57,940 bases of DNA from Bryobacterales bacterium (GTDB taxonomy: Bacteria; Acidobacteriota; Terriglobia; Bryobacterales; Bryobacteraceae), in the NCBI GenBank assembly GCA_003132905.1, contig PKZC01000396.1, positions 1-57,940 on the forward strand, in the 5' to 3' direction. The translations under genes were made by a program, and so were the position numbers. The notes beneath the pieces are model-generated. The model made no database searches. It was given only the letters and a program-made list of their open reading frames with translations, and was not told the origin of the DNA. Shown here piece after piece: positions 27,565 through 36,377 of the stretch (position 1 is its first letter; each line of letters opens with the position of its first letter).

Positions 27565-28709
27565 CCTCTGAGAGCGCGGAATTTGGCAAGCGACGCACGC
27601 GCCCGCTTCCGCATCATGGATTCAAATGAAACGCGCGGCACATCGATCAGCTTGCGCATTTCGGCGCTGCGCAGCAAGCGTTGGGTAGCGCTAGGCATGC
27701 GCGCGACAGCACGGTCGAAAGCGCCCGGCGATGCTGCTTGCATTCCAGCAATCGCGCGATAATAACCCTGCTGTCCTTTTAGCTTTTGGCAGCCAATCAC
27801 CAACGCGGCGAGCACTTCGTCAATCTCTTCCAGCTTGGCGACAATTGCGCCCCAATCGTCCAGGAAAGGGCATAGTGGAAGCAGAGTGGCCGGCGAGCGC
27901 CGCAGCGCCTTCACCGGACGAAGGGGATAATGCCGGTGGCCCTCGGCTGAAAGCCCCGTGTCCTGGTACATACGAACTGCTAAATCGAAGCGGCCTCGAG
28001 TGGTGAAGTGCTCCATCAACGGCAGCGTTACCGGCGTCTTCTTCCAGAAGCCCATGCCCTGAGTGAGGTCGCCACGGTTGTGAGCCAGCGTCATCGCCAG
28101 ACGGAGTAAGTCGAGTTCGCCGTCGCGTTCGGCGGCCACCTGATCGAAGACAGTTTGTTCCCGAAGAATTTCAGCTTCGATGGCTGCCTGCGCTTGCTCC
28201 GCCGATGCCGTGTCGCCGAGTTCCAGCATGCGGCCCAAGCCACCCGCGATGGCGCTCCAGTGTTCCCCGTTGTGTCCGCTGACGCCGCGAATGGAGCGTG
28301 TTGAGATGCCCTCCTCGGTCCACGCGCGAGCGTCGAGCGCGAAGCGCAGCATCGGCTTCAGCACTTCGACGTCGGGCGTTTCGCGCCATGCCATGCCGCG
28401 GATTTTCGTGTCTACATCCGTCGGAACGTACGTCGCGACGGTGGCATGATGACAGGCCAGGCAAAGAGCGAAGTAATCCTGCAGCTGTTCAGCCTGGTTC
28501 AGATCGGAGCGGTGAATGTTTTCCCAACTCGCAAGGATGCGCAGAAAGCCGTCCGGCGTTCCGCTCATTTCGATCAGCCGGCCGGATTCCGGCGCCGGCA
28601 CGCGCGCTTGCAGGTAGGGCGCGGTGTTATGAACCTGCGAGAGCAGCGTTTCCGGAGAGATCCATTTCGCCCAGGCCTCTCGCTGCGGTGGGGTCTGTAA
28701 TTCGGACAA
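27561..28709 (-). CDS. Protein of unknown function with a CxxCH motif
   Basis: About 382 residues from a TTG at 28709, ten bases after the NUDIX stop. I do not recognise the family. It looks largely alpha-helical (for example ALDARAWTEEGIST, AAIEAEILREQTVFDQVAAE, DELDLLRLAMTLAHNRGDL-type segments), has a CLACHH motif near residue 105, and ends in a very basic tail (MRKRARASLAKFRALRG). There is no signal peptide, so a covalently bound c-haem is unlikely and the motif may bind metal or be chance. Upstream in-frame sequence overlaps the NUDIX gene and is rejected. It is the last gene of a minus-strand trio with NUDIX and U32 genes. Confidence 0.6.
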   Translation of the reverse strand: MSELQTPPQREAWAKWISPETLLSQVHNTAPYLQARVPAPESGRLIEMSGTPDGFLRILASWENIHRSDLNQAEQLQDYFALCLACHHATVATYVPTDVDTKIRGMAWRETPDVEVLKPMLRFALDARAWTEEGISTRSIRGVSGHNGEHWSAIAGGLGRMLELGDTASAEQAQAAIEAEILREQTVFDQVAAERDGELDLLRLAMTLAHNRGDLTQGMGFWKKTPVTLPLMEHFTTRGRFDLAVRMYQDTGLSAEGHRHYPLRPVKALRRSPATLLPLCPFLDDWGAIVAKLEEIDEVLAALVIGCQKLKGQQGYYRAIAGMQAASPGAFDRAVARMPSATQRLLRSAEMRKLIDVPRVSFESMMRKRARASLAKFRALRG

Positions 28710-28719
28710 TTTACTAGTA

Positions 28720-29127
28720 TCACGCAGTCGCCAGCAGGCCACGCCGGCGCAGGTCCGGAAAGATGACATTGCGAAGGCTCGGCGCAAGCAGCGCAGCGTC
28801 ATCCTCAGCACCGAACCAAATCAGGTCTTGTATTTCAGAGTGCGGGGCAGGCGTGCCTGCGAGGTCTCCCGCGTATAGTTCAATCGTTACGGTCTTGCCT
28901 TCTTGTCCGGCAGCAGGGCTTTCGTATTCGCCAAGGTAACGGAGATTGGAGACTTCCACCTCGCCCAATTCTTCACGGCATTCGCGCCTCAGGCATTCTT
29001 CTGCCGTCTCGCCTGGTTCCAGCGTGCCACCCGGCAGAATCAGTAGTGACGTGGTGTACTTTTTGCGGCAGAGCAGCACGCGACCATCTTTCAGATAGAG
29101 CAATCCGGCTTTGTGATAGTCCGCCAA
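28720..29127 (-). CDS. NUDIX hydrolase
   Basis: The 135-residue protein has a complete Nudix box: G34, E40, then R48-E49, E52-E53 and G55 in the pattern GX5EX7REUXEEXGU (GGTLEPGETAEECLRR followed by ECREELGE). It is expected to cleave a nucleoside diphosphate linked to another moiety, needing Mg. Substrate cannot be read from sequence. It begins two bases after the U32 gene stop, so it is co-transcribed. Confidence 0.88.
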   Translation of the reverse strand: MADYHKAGLLYLKDGRVLLCRKKYTTSLLILPGGTLEPGETAEECLRRECREELGEVEVSNLRYLGEYESPAAGQEGKTVTIELYAGDLAGTPAPHSEIQDLIWFGAEDDAALLAPSLRNVIFPDLRRRGLLATA

Positions 29128-29129
29128 AT

Positions 29130-31622
29130 TTATTGCAGGATCGGGAAACGTTCGAAATCCTCGGCCACAAAGAGGCTTCCTTCCGTTACTCCCGCAGGAG
29201 CTTCTCGCTTTAATGCAGCGCCGAGTTGGCCCGCGTTGATTCTGCCCGCGAGAAATGCTTGGAACGCGGCAGTGACCTGTTGAACTTCGTGAGCCGATTC
29301 GTGCACGAATTCCAGACGAAAGTGGCGAACACCCGCCTTGCGCCAGGATTCGATGTGCGCGCTTGCTTCCTGCGCTTCAGCTCCGAAGACCGTGTTGCGG
29401 CAGCCCACGTCGGCGAGTACCGGATGCGCGCGGCCTTGTGGATCTCGCAGTGCCACCCGATGTTGTTCGCATGGCCGGCCGCAATCGCGATACGTCGTGC
29501 CGGTGGAAAGGAAGCGGCAAAAGACGCAATGCTCGGTATGGAAGACGGGCAGATGCTGATAGGCAATCGCTTCTATCCGCTCAGGACCGATGGTTCCTGC
29601 TAATGCGGAAATCTGCGCGGCGTTCAGATCGTGCGTCGGGGTAAGCCGCTCCAGGCCTAATGCGAGATACGCCTCGGCGGTCAGCGTATTGGCTGTATTC
29701 AGGCTGAAATCACCGATTAACGGTTGGCTTGCGGTCTCCCTGAGAGTTTGGAGTATGCCGGTACTGCGAATCAGAATCGGGCATTCGAGACTTACCAGGA
29801 AATCCACAATGCGACTCTCACCAGGTTTCAGAATACGCGGGCTGGCCACTCGAACCTGCACCCCGGCTGCCTTCAGACGTTGCACCGAGGGGCGCAGGCC
29901 GTACAGATCCAAATAATCCAAAGTGATGCTGTCGGGCTGGGTGGCGATTGCCGCTTCCATCTGTTCGGGGTTGCGGACCAACAAATGGACATGAGCGGAA
30001 GCAGCTGCCGCCGGGCGCGTTTCGCGGCGAAGCTCGGGGGCGGGATGAATCATCCGCCTCAGAGGACGCGCTTGCAGCTCCGTGAGCTTTTCGACAGCCT
30101 CACGCCGCATTCGATTCAACACCGACACGGGCACAAACACGGAGCCGGTGATTTCAGCGCTGAGCGCCGCGAGTTCGTAGGGCGTGTTGCCGAGCCTGCC
30201 CAGTTGCTCTTTGAGCGCTTCTTCTGAGAGCCCGCGATTCTGCGCCGCGTTGAGCGGATCATGGGATTCCACCATCACGGAAAGTCCGCTCGGCAAAGTC
30301 CATCGAGTGTGCAGTGGTTGGTTCTCCGCCGCTGTCGCGTGCACTGTGAGCGGCTGCTTTGAGACTGGCGTCGCGGGTTCAAGGAAGGGGCGCGCCACCC
30401 GATCCAGGTCAGGGTCGTGCGTCCGCCACACCAGATCGCCAGCCCGGATGCGGCGGCCATTCACTGCGTTGTTAGCGAAGCTTAGCTCCAGCGTGCCGTC
30501 GAGCTGCGGCGAGACGTGGTAGACACGGCCCCCTTCTTCGTCTTCCTCGGGACTGCGCCAGTCGGCCGCATCGAACACAATGCCATCGCCCGCTTTCAGA
30601 GGAGCAATTGAATGCGCGGCCGCCGGTTCAACGTACACGCCCGAATCGCGCACAGCGATGACGGTGCCGATATGCACACCGCGATGGCGTGGGCTCCGGC
30701 CGTTCACAACGTTCTGATGGTTCACCCCAGAGATGAAATGTGGACCAAGTCCGCGAGAATATACCTGCTCCAGTTCCAATTCCTGGCGCGGTGTGATGGA
30801 CAATGGCCGGCCCAGCCATGCGTCGTCGACAGCCTGGCGGTAAGCGCGGGTGGTCAGGGCCACGTAATCGGCGCCTTTGTAGCGACCCTCGATTTTCAAG
30901 CATCTCACCCCGGCAGCAATGATCTGCGGCAGATGCTGCAATGCTGACAGATCACCCGGAGACAGAAGATAACGCGCGTCGGCTAGCGGTTTCCGTACAC
31001 CATCGACCAGCATTTCGTAAGCCAGCCGGCAGGCCTGAGCGCATTGGCCGCGATTGGCGCTTCGTCCACCCCATGCTTCCGACGAAAAACATTGGCCGGA
31101 GTAAGCCACACAGAGCGCGCCATGCACGAAGATCTCGAGATCAGCCTTAGTCTTGGCATAGATTGCGGCCACTTCGTCCAAAGATAATTCGCGAGCCAAC
31201 GTAACGCGATGGGCGCCCTGCGACAGCGCGAACTCCACGCCTTCCGCGCTGGTAATGCTGGTCTGCGTGGAGGCGTGAAGCTCCAAATCCGGAGCAATCT
31301 GGTGTGCCAGCTTCAGCACGCCGATATCCTGCACAATAAGCGCGTCCACTCCGGCTTCGGCGATGGAACCGAGGGCCCGCGCGGCTTCGGCGAGTTCGTG
31401 CTCGAAGACCAGGGTGTTGAACGTCAGGCAACCCCGTACGCCCCGCCGGTGCAGCGTTTGCATTACATCGGGAAGCTCGCTGAGTTCAAAACCAACCTTC
31501 GCGCGAGCGCTAAAGTGTTTGAGTCCGAAATAGCAGGAATCGGCGCCCGCTTCGATGGCCGCGTGGAGCTGCGGCCAATGCCCGGCCGGACTCATTACTT
31601 CAGGTTTCCTGGGAAACTGCAT
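29130..31622 (-). CDS. U32 peptidase-family protein with DUF3656, RlhA-like
   Basis: This 830-residue protein has the U32 core: ELMSPAG-like start (PEVMSPAGHWPQL), GADSCYFGLKHFSAR, QDIGVL and the cysteine region VHGALCVAYSGQCFSSE with GQCAQACRL (C171, C178, C194, C198). A DUF3656-type middle part and a second C-terminal half with CVFCRF and DCGRPC follow. E. coli RlhA (YdcP), which forms 5-hydroxycytidine in 23S rRNA, is the nearest characterised relative, and members are thought to hold an iron-sulfur cluster rather than act as proteases. It is longer than RlhA. An RNA-modification role is inferred from family. First gene of the U32-NUDIX-unknown set. Confidence 0.82.
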   Translation of the reverse strand: MQFPRKPEVMSPAGHWPQLHAAIEAGADSCYFGLKHFSARAKVGFELSELPDVMQTLHRRGVRGCLTFNTLVFEHELAEAARALGSIAEAGVDALIVQDIGVLKLAHQIAPDLELHASTQTSITSAEGVEFALSQGAHRVTLARELSLDEVAAIYAKTKADLEIFVHGALCVAYSGQCFSSEAWGGRSANRGQCAQACRLAYEMLVDGVRKPLADARYLLSPGDLSALQHLPQIIAAGVRCLKIEGRYKGADYVALTTRAYRQAVDDAWLGRPLSITPRQELELEQVYSRGLGPHFISGVNHQNVVNGRSPRHRGVHIGTVIAVRDSGVYVEPAAAHSIAPLKAGDGIVFDAADWRSPEEDEEGGRVYHVSPQLDGTLELSFANNAVNGRRIRAGDLVWRTHDPDLDRVARPFLEPATPVSKQPLTVHATAAENQPLHTRWTLPSGLSVMVESHDPLNAAQNRGLSEEALKEQLGRLGNTPYELAALSAEITGSVFVPVSVLNRMRREAVEKLTELQARPLRRMIHPAPELRRETRPAAAASAHVHLLVRNPEQMEAAIATQPDSITLDYLDLYGLRPSVQRLKAAGVQVRVASPRILKPGESRIVDFLVSLECPILIRSTGILQTLRETASQPLIGDFSLNTANTLTAEAYLALGLERLTPTHDLNAAQISALAGTIGPERIEAIAYQHLPVFHTEHCVFCRFLSTGTTYRDCGRPCEQHRVALRDPQGRAHPVLADVGCRNTVFGAEAQEASAHIESWRKAGVRHFRLEFVHESAHEVQQVTAAFQAFLAGRINAGQLGAALKREAPAGVTEGSLFVAEDFERFPILQ

Positions 31623-31655
31623 GGACTTCTTAACTACGGGTAGCGTGGGGGATCT

Positions 31656-32177
31656 TCAGAATTGGTATTCCGCCGGCGTGATGCCTTTGGCCCGCAGATA
31701 CATCTCTGCCGACGCGCGATGGTGAGTAGTGTGGTCGAGCATGCCCATGAGCAATTCGAGCCCAGTCATGGTGCCCTCTTCACTCTTATATGTTTTCATG
31801 ATCTGATCATTCGTCAGCTTCGACACTTGTTCGATGGCGTCGTCAAACGATTTGCCCATAAACGCGAGCACGTCCTTCTTTTTCAGCGACGCAGGCTTGG
31901 ACGGATTCGGCTGCTCGCCGGCCAATGGCGAGACAAAAACCGCCAAGGATTGCGACAAATGAACCATTTGCTCGGCAAAGCTCATTTGGGGAGGCGTGAG
32001 CTTGAAATCGTACGTAGCTTCCGGCATCTGCCCGGCGACCTTCAGCGTAAAATCGCGCGAGATCTTCAGGTGTTTCAGAACGATCGCTTTTACATCGCTC
32101 TGGGCGGCTAAGGGCAGCGAAGCGGAGAAAACCAGGGCGAGAACCAGACCGGTGGAACCAATTTTCGTGAGGGGCAT
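31656..32177 (-). CDS. Secreted DinB-like protein
   Basis: The 173-residue protein has a signal peptide (GLVLALVFSASLPLAAQ) followed by a four-helix DinB/YfiT-like domain. Candidate metal-binding histidines are in MVHLSQSLA and in LDHTTHHRASAEMYL, the usual DinB arrangement. DinB proteins are mostly cytoplasmic metal-dependent thiol transferases or unknown; export is a common acidobacterial variation. No clear operon partner: the flanking genes are 33 bases upstream and 41 bases downstream on the same strand. Confidence 0.8.
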   Translation of the reverse strand: MPLTKIGSTGLVLALVFSASLPLAAQSDVKAIVLKHLKISRDFTLKVAGQMPEATYDFKLTPPQMSFAEQMVHLSQSLAVFVSPLAGEQPNPSKPASLKKKDVLAFMGKSFDDAIEQVSKLTNDQIMKTYKSEEGTMTGLELLMGMLDHTTHHRASAEMYLRAKGITPAEYQF

Positions 32178-32218
32178 AGCTAAAGTATCTCACCGGCAAC
32201 CCCCATCGCGGGCCGATG

Positions 32219-32992
32219 TTAGAGTTCGGGTTTGCCCTGGAACTGCATCTCTTGAACCAGGAAGTGCTGCGAAACCTGAAGCCGCCCGATGAGCGCGCTA
32301 AATTCGACGACGCTCTCGTTCTTGCTGATTTCGGCCGAGAGCGGGAACAGGTATGTGACCAGCACGTTGCTCTCTAACTCGAAAACCTCTACCCGGGATG
32401 GGTAAACGTCTTTCTTGCCTTCGCGACGTAAGAACGCCGATTCCCTGAGGGGTTTCCCGAGGCTGGTTGGATCGCCCTTGGCGAAACTGGCGGGAACGCC
32501 GTAGACGGCGATGATGTAGCCGTCATCGGACAAGGTGGGCGGCTGGGCTTCTCCCGTCTTTAGCTCCGCAACACGGACGGGAAGAGCGCTCTCCCAGCGA
32601 ACCAGTAATCGGATGATCTGCGCCTTGGAGGGAGGTGTAGGAGCCGCGGTGAATACGCTTGTCGGCAGGATTGGACGGACCCGTTTGTCGTCGATTCCGT
32701 CGTACCCGACGCCTGTGGGCTGGCCCATGTTGCCACCTGCTCTGCGCTCGTCTTCGCTTTGCCGGCGGGCGATTCCCGCCACGGTGGTCTTAGCCCAAGG
32801 AGAGTTCTCAAGAACTACCCACGCGTCGCCTTCGGTCCACACTGCGCTCGGTTTGTTCTGCCAGGCCGCTCTCGGAGCGCCAGCGGCCGCCATCTGGGCC
32901 TGCGTCTTCTGCGCAATCGGCACAAGTGCCATGAGTCCAGCCACCAGCACGATTGCCCGCTTTTTTCGAGAAAGAGTTTGTTGAGTTTTCAT
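32219..32992 (-). CDS. Secreted protein of unknown function, tandem paralogue A
   Basis: About 257 residues with a signal peptide (AIVLVAGLMALVPIAQKTQAQ). After it the order of short blocks is the same as in the next gene: WQNKP, VLxNSPWxK, RAGGxMG, LxxRWESAxPVR, AVYGVP, LxREGxKD, TYLFP or LYLFP, and a C-terminal EMQFQGKxxL. I do not recognise a named domain. I chose the ATG at 32992 because GAGGAAAAG directly precedes it, rather than the in-frame ATG at 33007. The pair probably arose by tandem duplication. Confidence 0.75.
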   Translation of the reverse strand: MKTQQTLSRKKRAIVLVAGLMALVPIAQKTQAQMAAAGAPRAAWQNKPSAVWTEGDAWVVLENSPWAKTTVAGIARRQSEDERRAGGNMGQPTGVGYDGIDDKRVRPILPTSVFTAAPTPPSKAQIIRLLVRWESALPVRVAELKTGEAQPPTLSDDGYIIAVYGVPASFAKGDPTSLGKPLRESAFLRREGKKDVYPSRVEVFELESNVLVTYLFPLSAEISKNESVVEFSALIGRLQVSQHFLVQEMQFQGKPEL

Positions 32993-33015
32993 CTTTTCCT
33001 CGCACACCGAGAGTC

Positions 33016-33714
33016 CTAGAGGTCGAGCTTGCCCTGAAACTGCATTTCGCTGGGATAGAAGTATTGCGCCACATACAGCCTTCCCATTTGGGCTGCGAAT
33101 TCGATGCGTTTGTCTTGCATGGCGATCGTTCTGGTGCGTGGAAACAGATAAAGTACGGTGGCCAGTCCGGCACCCGACGACATGATGTCCACCTTCGCCG
33201 CCGTCAGATCCTTCATCCCCTCGCGCTTCAAGACACCAAGTTTCTTTAGATCCGCGGACTGGCCAGCCTCGTCCAGCCGACCGGCGTCAATTGGCACACC
33301 GTAGACGGCAATCGCATAGTATTCGCCGTCCCAGCCGGGAGCATTGGGATCTTCTAACTTCGATTCCGCCGTGCGCACCGGAGACGCGCTTTCCCATCGG
33401 AGTACCAGATAACCGGGCTTTTTGGTTGTGGAATTGGTACGGTGGCTGCTTCCGCCGACCAAGCTGGACAGTTCGAGGCTGTCCAAGCCCACACTCTTGC
33501 CTCCGCCCATTTTTCCTCCCGCGCGCAGTTGGTCTTTGCTCGGTTGAAAAAGCAGGCTTGCAGTAGCTCGCTTCACCCAAGGGGAGTTGCGCAGCACCTG
33601 CTTGGCGTCGTTTACGTCCCACTGCGCGATCGGTTTGTTTTGCCAGGACGGGGCTCCCGCCATCAGCAACACGGTGGAAGAAAGGAACAGGTAAAAGGTC
33701 TTTGTTCGATACAT
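33016..33714 (-). CDS. Secreted protein of unknown function, tandem paralogue B
   Basis: The 232-residue protein has a signal peptide (YLFLSSTVLLMAGAP) and shares its block order with the downstream paralogue: SWQNKPIAQW, VLRNSPWVK, RAGGKMGGG, LRWESASPVR, AVYGVP, LKREGMKD, and the end EMQFQGKLDL. Divergence between blocks is high, so the duplication is old. It lies 23 bases upstream of the paralogue and 27 bases after a strong hairpin. Confidence 0.75.
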   Translation of the reverse strand: MYRTKTFYLFLSSTVLLMAGAPSWQNKPIAQWDVNDAKQVLRNSPWVKRATASLLFQPSKDQLRAGGKMGGGKSVGLDSLELSSLVGGSSHRTNSTTKKPGYLVLRWESASPVRTAESKLEDPNAPGWDGEYYAIAVYGVPIDAGRLDEAGQSADLKKLGVLKREGMKDLTAAKVDIMSSGAGLATVLYLFPRTRTIAMQDKRIEFAAQMGRLYVAQYFYPSEMQFQGKLDL

Positions 33715-33740
33715 GGTTAGTAAGTCTCCACAACTAGATA

Positions 33741-33770
33741 CGGCAAGGTGCTCTCATGAACACCTTGCCG
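33741..33770. terminator. Perfect 10-bp stem hairpin between BBP2 gene and paralogue pair
   Basis: CGGCAAGGTG (33741-33750) and CACCTTGCCG (33761-33770) form a perfect 10-bp stem with a 10-base loop, 12 bases after the BBP2 stop. Neither side has a clear T-run, so it is a terminator-like or mRNA-processing hairpin rather than a textbook intrinsic terminator. Confidence 0.55.
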
Positions 33771-33781
33771 TCACTGCAGGC

Positions 33782-35548
33782 CTAGAGTTTCACCATCAAG
33801 GAGAGAATCCACCGGCGCTCTTGTTTGACAAGATCGGGGGCAAATCCGGGAACGAACGATCCAGGAGGGCCGCTATTCACATAAAGCCCGGGAGTGGTTT
33901 GAGGAGTTATGCCGCCGGGGCCGGCAAAGTACGGAACGTTGGAGCCACGTTGAGTAAATTCAACGTGCCACGTCACCCATTGGCTGGGAAAAAAGTCGGC
34001 GCCGATCTGGAAATCATAGGCCTTGAACGGTTGGCCTGGATTCTGAGTGAAGTAGGGCGTCCCGCTGGTTGCCGACGCACCGTTGATCGGGGGAAGAAGA
34101 ACCAGGTAGCGCCCGGGATTGTTCATGACGCCACCGCCGACTTCGAAGGCGAACCTATCTTTATCGAACCACCAACGGTTATAGCCCATGATGCCCATAA
34201 AGTTCTGCGCGGGTGTTTGCGAGTTGCCGCTCTTGCACACCACTCCGCCTCCGCTTTCGCATCCGATGTCCTCGGTGAGCGTGAAGGCCGCCCGATGCAT
34301 GAACTTGTTGGGATTCTCGTAGTATTTGTACTCCTGGCTGTCGTCAACGTGATAGCGCGAGCGATACGGGTTGCCGAGCGTATCGCGGCCCAGGGCGTAG
34401 GTGTTGAACACGAAGTCGAGGTTTTCAGTTGGCCGCCACAGGATCTGGCCGCCCAGTCCGTGCCTGCCGTTGTACTTGGCGTAAGTCTGCCACCCGTTGA
34501 TGAACCAAGGCTCGATTTTGAGCTTGTTAGTTGGAAACCATTGGGCTCGGAAACCGGTAAAGAACCACGGCGTGTTCGACGACACATAGGACGGCTGGTA
34601 CATCCAGTTATCGAAGCTGTAATAGCTGAACAGGCCGATAAAGGAGAGGAAGTCACCCACCTGGAGGTTGAGGCCGTGATTCACATTGATGTGGTAGCCG
34701 GCATACATTTCCGATAGGTAACGGTAGGCATCGGCGAGGTCCCATTGGCCCTGGCTATAGCTGGAATCATTGCGCGGCACTGCCGTGGAAACGGAACCGA
34801 ACTGCGTCAAGATGCGACCCTGCATATTGCCGGCGTGAAAGTCGCCGCCGACATTCAGAGCCTGGATATTGAACTCTCCCGTCCGCTCACCCTCGGTGGT
34901 CCCAATGAGAGTGTGATCGATGGGGTGGTTATAGTCGTACATGTAGTTGGTGTCGACTCTGAACTCACCCGAGAAATACTTGCCGTCTAAAACTTCGTCA
35001 TGGTTGCGCGAATTGGATAGCATCCAGGTAAAATCGGCGAACGCGAACGGCGTCTCTAAGTCAACCGCAGGCGCCGCCGGCGCGGCAGCATTACCCGCCG
35101 GGGCTTCGGGCTGCGACGAACTTTGGTCCGCCGTCAAGGGGAGGCCAGCTGCTGGATTTGGTTCCGCTATCGCTGCTACCGCCCGCGATGGATCCGTCGT
35201 CCCAGGTGGCAATACTGAGCCCGCGGTGCCTGGAAGGGGGCTCGCGGGAGCCAGGGACGATGGGGCGGCCGTCTCTCCTCGCGCCGCCTTCAGTTGTTCC
35301 TCTAATTTCTCAATACGCCTTTTCATGGCATTGAGTTCGTCAACAACGCCTAACTCACTTTGTTGGGCGCTACTTGTTGGCGAGCTGGGCCCCGTGGTTG
35401 TAGTCTCGGGCGGAGCTTCGGCCCGGGCGACTACCTGTGGCGATGAAGCAGTCTGCGCAGTCAACAGCTGGCCAGCCAGTAGGCCCGCTACTGCGGTTGT
35501 AAAGACAGCTCGTTTTAGCATGCGCACACCTATCGCGCGATTCTGCAT
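33782..35548 (-). CDS. BBP2-type outer-membrane beta-barrel protein
   Basis: The 588-residue protein has a signal peptide (AVFTTAVAGLLAGQLLTAQ), a low-complexity Pro/Ala/Ser/Thr region with a short coiled coil (VVDELNAMKRRIEKLEEQL), and from about 165 a porin-like barrel rich in alternating aromatic residues (DTNYMYDYNHP, GDFLSFIGLFSYYSFDNWMY, GFRAQWFPTNKLKIEPWFING, RWWFDKDRFAFEVGGG). It ends in LSLMVKL. It resembles the BBP2/OmpL-like family. AAAGGAG lies nine bases before the ATG at 35548. A Kdp-like motif with a -10-like hexamer lies about 200 bases upstream (35748-35781), suggesting control by the neighbouring two-component genes. Confidence 0.8.
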   Translation of the reverse strand: MQNRAIGVRMLKRAVFTTAVAGLLAGQLLTAQTASSPQVVARAEAPPETTTTGPSSPTSSAQQSELGVVDELNAMKRRIEKLEEQLKAARGETAAPSSLAPASPLPGTAGSVLPPGTTDPSRAVAAIAEPNPAAGLPLTADQSSSQPEAPAGNAAAPAAPAVDLETPFAFADFTWMLSNSRNHDEVLDGKYFSGEFRVDTNYMYDYNHPIDHTLIGTTEGERTGEFNIQALNVGGDFHAGNMQGRILTQFGSVSTAVPRNDSSYSQGQWDLADAYRYLSEMYAGYHINVNHGLNLQVGDFLSFIGLFSYYSFDNWMYQPSYVSSNTPWFFTGFRAQWFPTNKLKIEPWFINGWQTYAKYNGRHGLGGQILWRPTENLDFVFNTYALGRDTLGNPYRSRYHVDDSQEYKYYENPNKFMHRAAFTLTEDIGCESGGGVVCKSGNSQTPAQNFMGIMGYNRWWFDKDRFAFEVGGGVMNNPGRYLVLLPPINGASATSGTPYFTQNPGQPFKAYDFQIGADFFPSQWVTWHVEFTQRGSNVPYFAGPGGITPQTTPGLYVNSGPPGSFVPGFAPDLVKQERRWILSLMVKL

Positions 35549-35923
35549 GTCTCCATGCTCCTTTGTTAGTCAGAATTGAAGCGAGTACGAAACCGTCGTA
35601 TTAGACGGATGGTGGACACTGGACTGGAGGTGCCAACCCGCCTTGCCTGACGTGGGCGGCGAAAAATGATCGGTTGTGATGCGCAGACTACTGAAAAACG
35701 CTTTCAGTTACGCCACAACAGATCCCTGATGAATCACTTGTTCGACTAGTATGCGACCAAGGACATAAAAAAGTCATAAAAGTTATAAAATTTCCGTTAA
35801 GAAGTCGTGAAGACCGTTCGGGTCAAGTAAGGACCGTACGGACCACTGGGACCAAGGTATGCCACGTCTCTGCGCGTAGATCAGGATGCTGTGACGGAGG
35901 GGCCCAGAGGGGCTTAGAGAGGC
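35549..35923. other. 375-base gene-free interval upstream of the BBP2 gene
   Basis: The interval holds the long leader of the BBP2 gene, an AT-rich Kdp-like site (35748-35781) and, further on, the end of the small HTH gene on the same strand. Short minus-strand frames near 35823-36071 run antisense-frame through the HTH gene and have no coding features. I see no RNA gene. Confidence 0.6.
35748..35781 (-). promoter_or_regulatory. Kdp-like site B with -10 hexamer, BBP2 promoter
   Basis: On the plus strand gacataaaaaagtcataaaa (35762-35781) aligns with four other sites in this locus. In the transcribed direction it contains TTTATG and TTTATG-like half sites 11 bases apart, and exactly 8 bases downstream lies CATACT (35748-35753), a -10-like hexamer. 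The predicted start is about 190 bases before the BBP2 ATG. A third TATAAA-type half site extends the tract to 35790. Confidence 0.5.
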
Positions 35924-36319
35924 TTAGTTGGGCTCGACGGGCGCTAGCAGAGGGGGCGGAATCTCTTGGATATACCCCATCTGAATGGCCCGGCGCTTCC
36001 AGGTGGACAGTATCTGTTGGACGCGCTGGCGAAGAAGGCCATGCCTCTGCGCTATGCGATTGCAGCTCCATCCGAACAGGAAATAGAGTTGTACTGCCTT
36101 GTACTGGATATCAGGGCGGTCGTGTTTTGAGAAGGTGGGTACCTGCGAGGGAAAGCTGACCCGGTTCTGGCGAATTTTCCGCCGTAACTCGATCAGCGTA
36201 CACTCCTCGAACTTTTCTGTGTTGCTCGAGTGCGGCGGAACAGCCGCTAACGGCGACCAACTCGACTGTACGCGATGATCCGTCGGAACGGGGGGAACTG
36301 CTATCACTCCAACGGCCAT
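35924..36319 (-). CDS. Small helix-turn-helix protein
   Basis: The 131-residue protein has an unstructured Pro/Ser-rich N-terminus and a conserved half from about residue 40: LIELRRKIRQNRVSFPSQVP, then a helix-turn-helix WSCNRIAQRHGLLRQRVQQI with WKRRAIQMGYIQEIPPP. The HTH reads like a sigma-region-4-type or transposase-like DNA-binding fold. I recall similar short proteins in Acidobacteria but no characterised one. The start at 36319 lies 24 bases from Kdp-like site A and only nine bases from the -10-like hexamer, so its mRNA may be nearly leaderless. Likely a regulator in the signalling locus; target unknown. Confidence 0.7.
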   Translation of the reverse strand: MAVGVIAVPPVPTDHRVQSSWSPLAAVPPHSSNTEKFEECTLIELRRKIRQNRVSFPSQVPTFSKHDRPDIQYKAVQLYFLFGWSCNRIAQRHGLLRQRVQQILSTWKRRAIQMGYIQEIPPPLLAPVEPN

Positions 36320-36328
36320 GGTATGGAC

Positions 36329-36362
36329 AGTCTGGCGGAAAAGTTATGAAAAAGGCATAAAG
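36329..36362 (-). promoter_or_regulatory. Kdp-like site A with -10 hexamer, HTH gene promoter
   Basis: In the transcribed direction CTTTATGCCTTTTTCATAAC (36343-36362) has two half sites 11 bases apart and is followed after exactly 8 bases by CAGACT (36329-36334). The motif starts 24 bases before the HTH start codon. It is also flanked by tggcgga (36333-36339) and tccgcca (36364-36370), a 7-bp inverted repeat that could form a hairpin at the end of the response-regulator transcript. Confidence 0.55.
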
Positions 36363-36377
36363 ATCCGCCAATCCCCA

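Noticed and set aside
27561..28709. Calling the CLACHH protein a c-type cytochrome
   Set aside because: No signal peptide or membrane anchor is visible, so haem attachment in the periplasm is unlikely.
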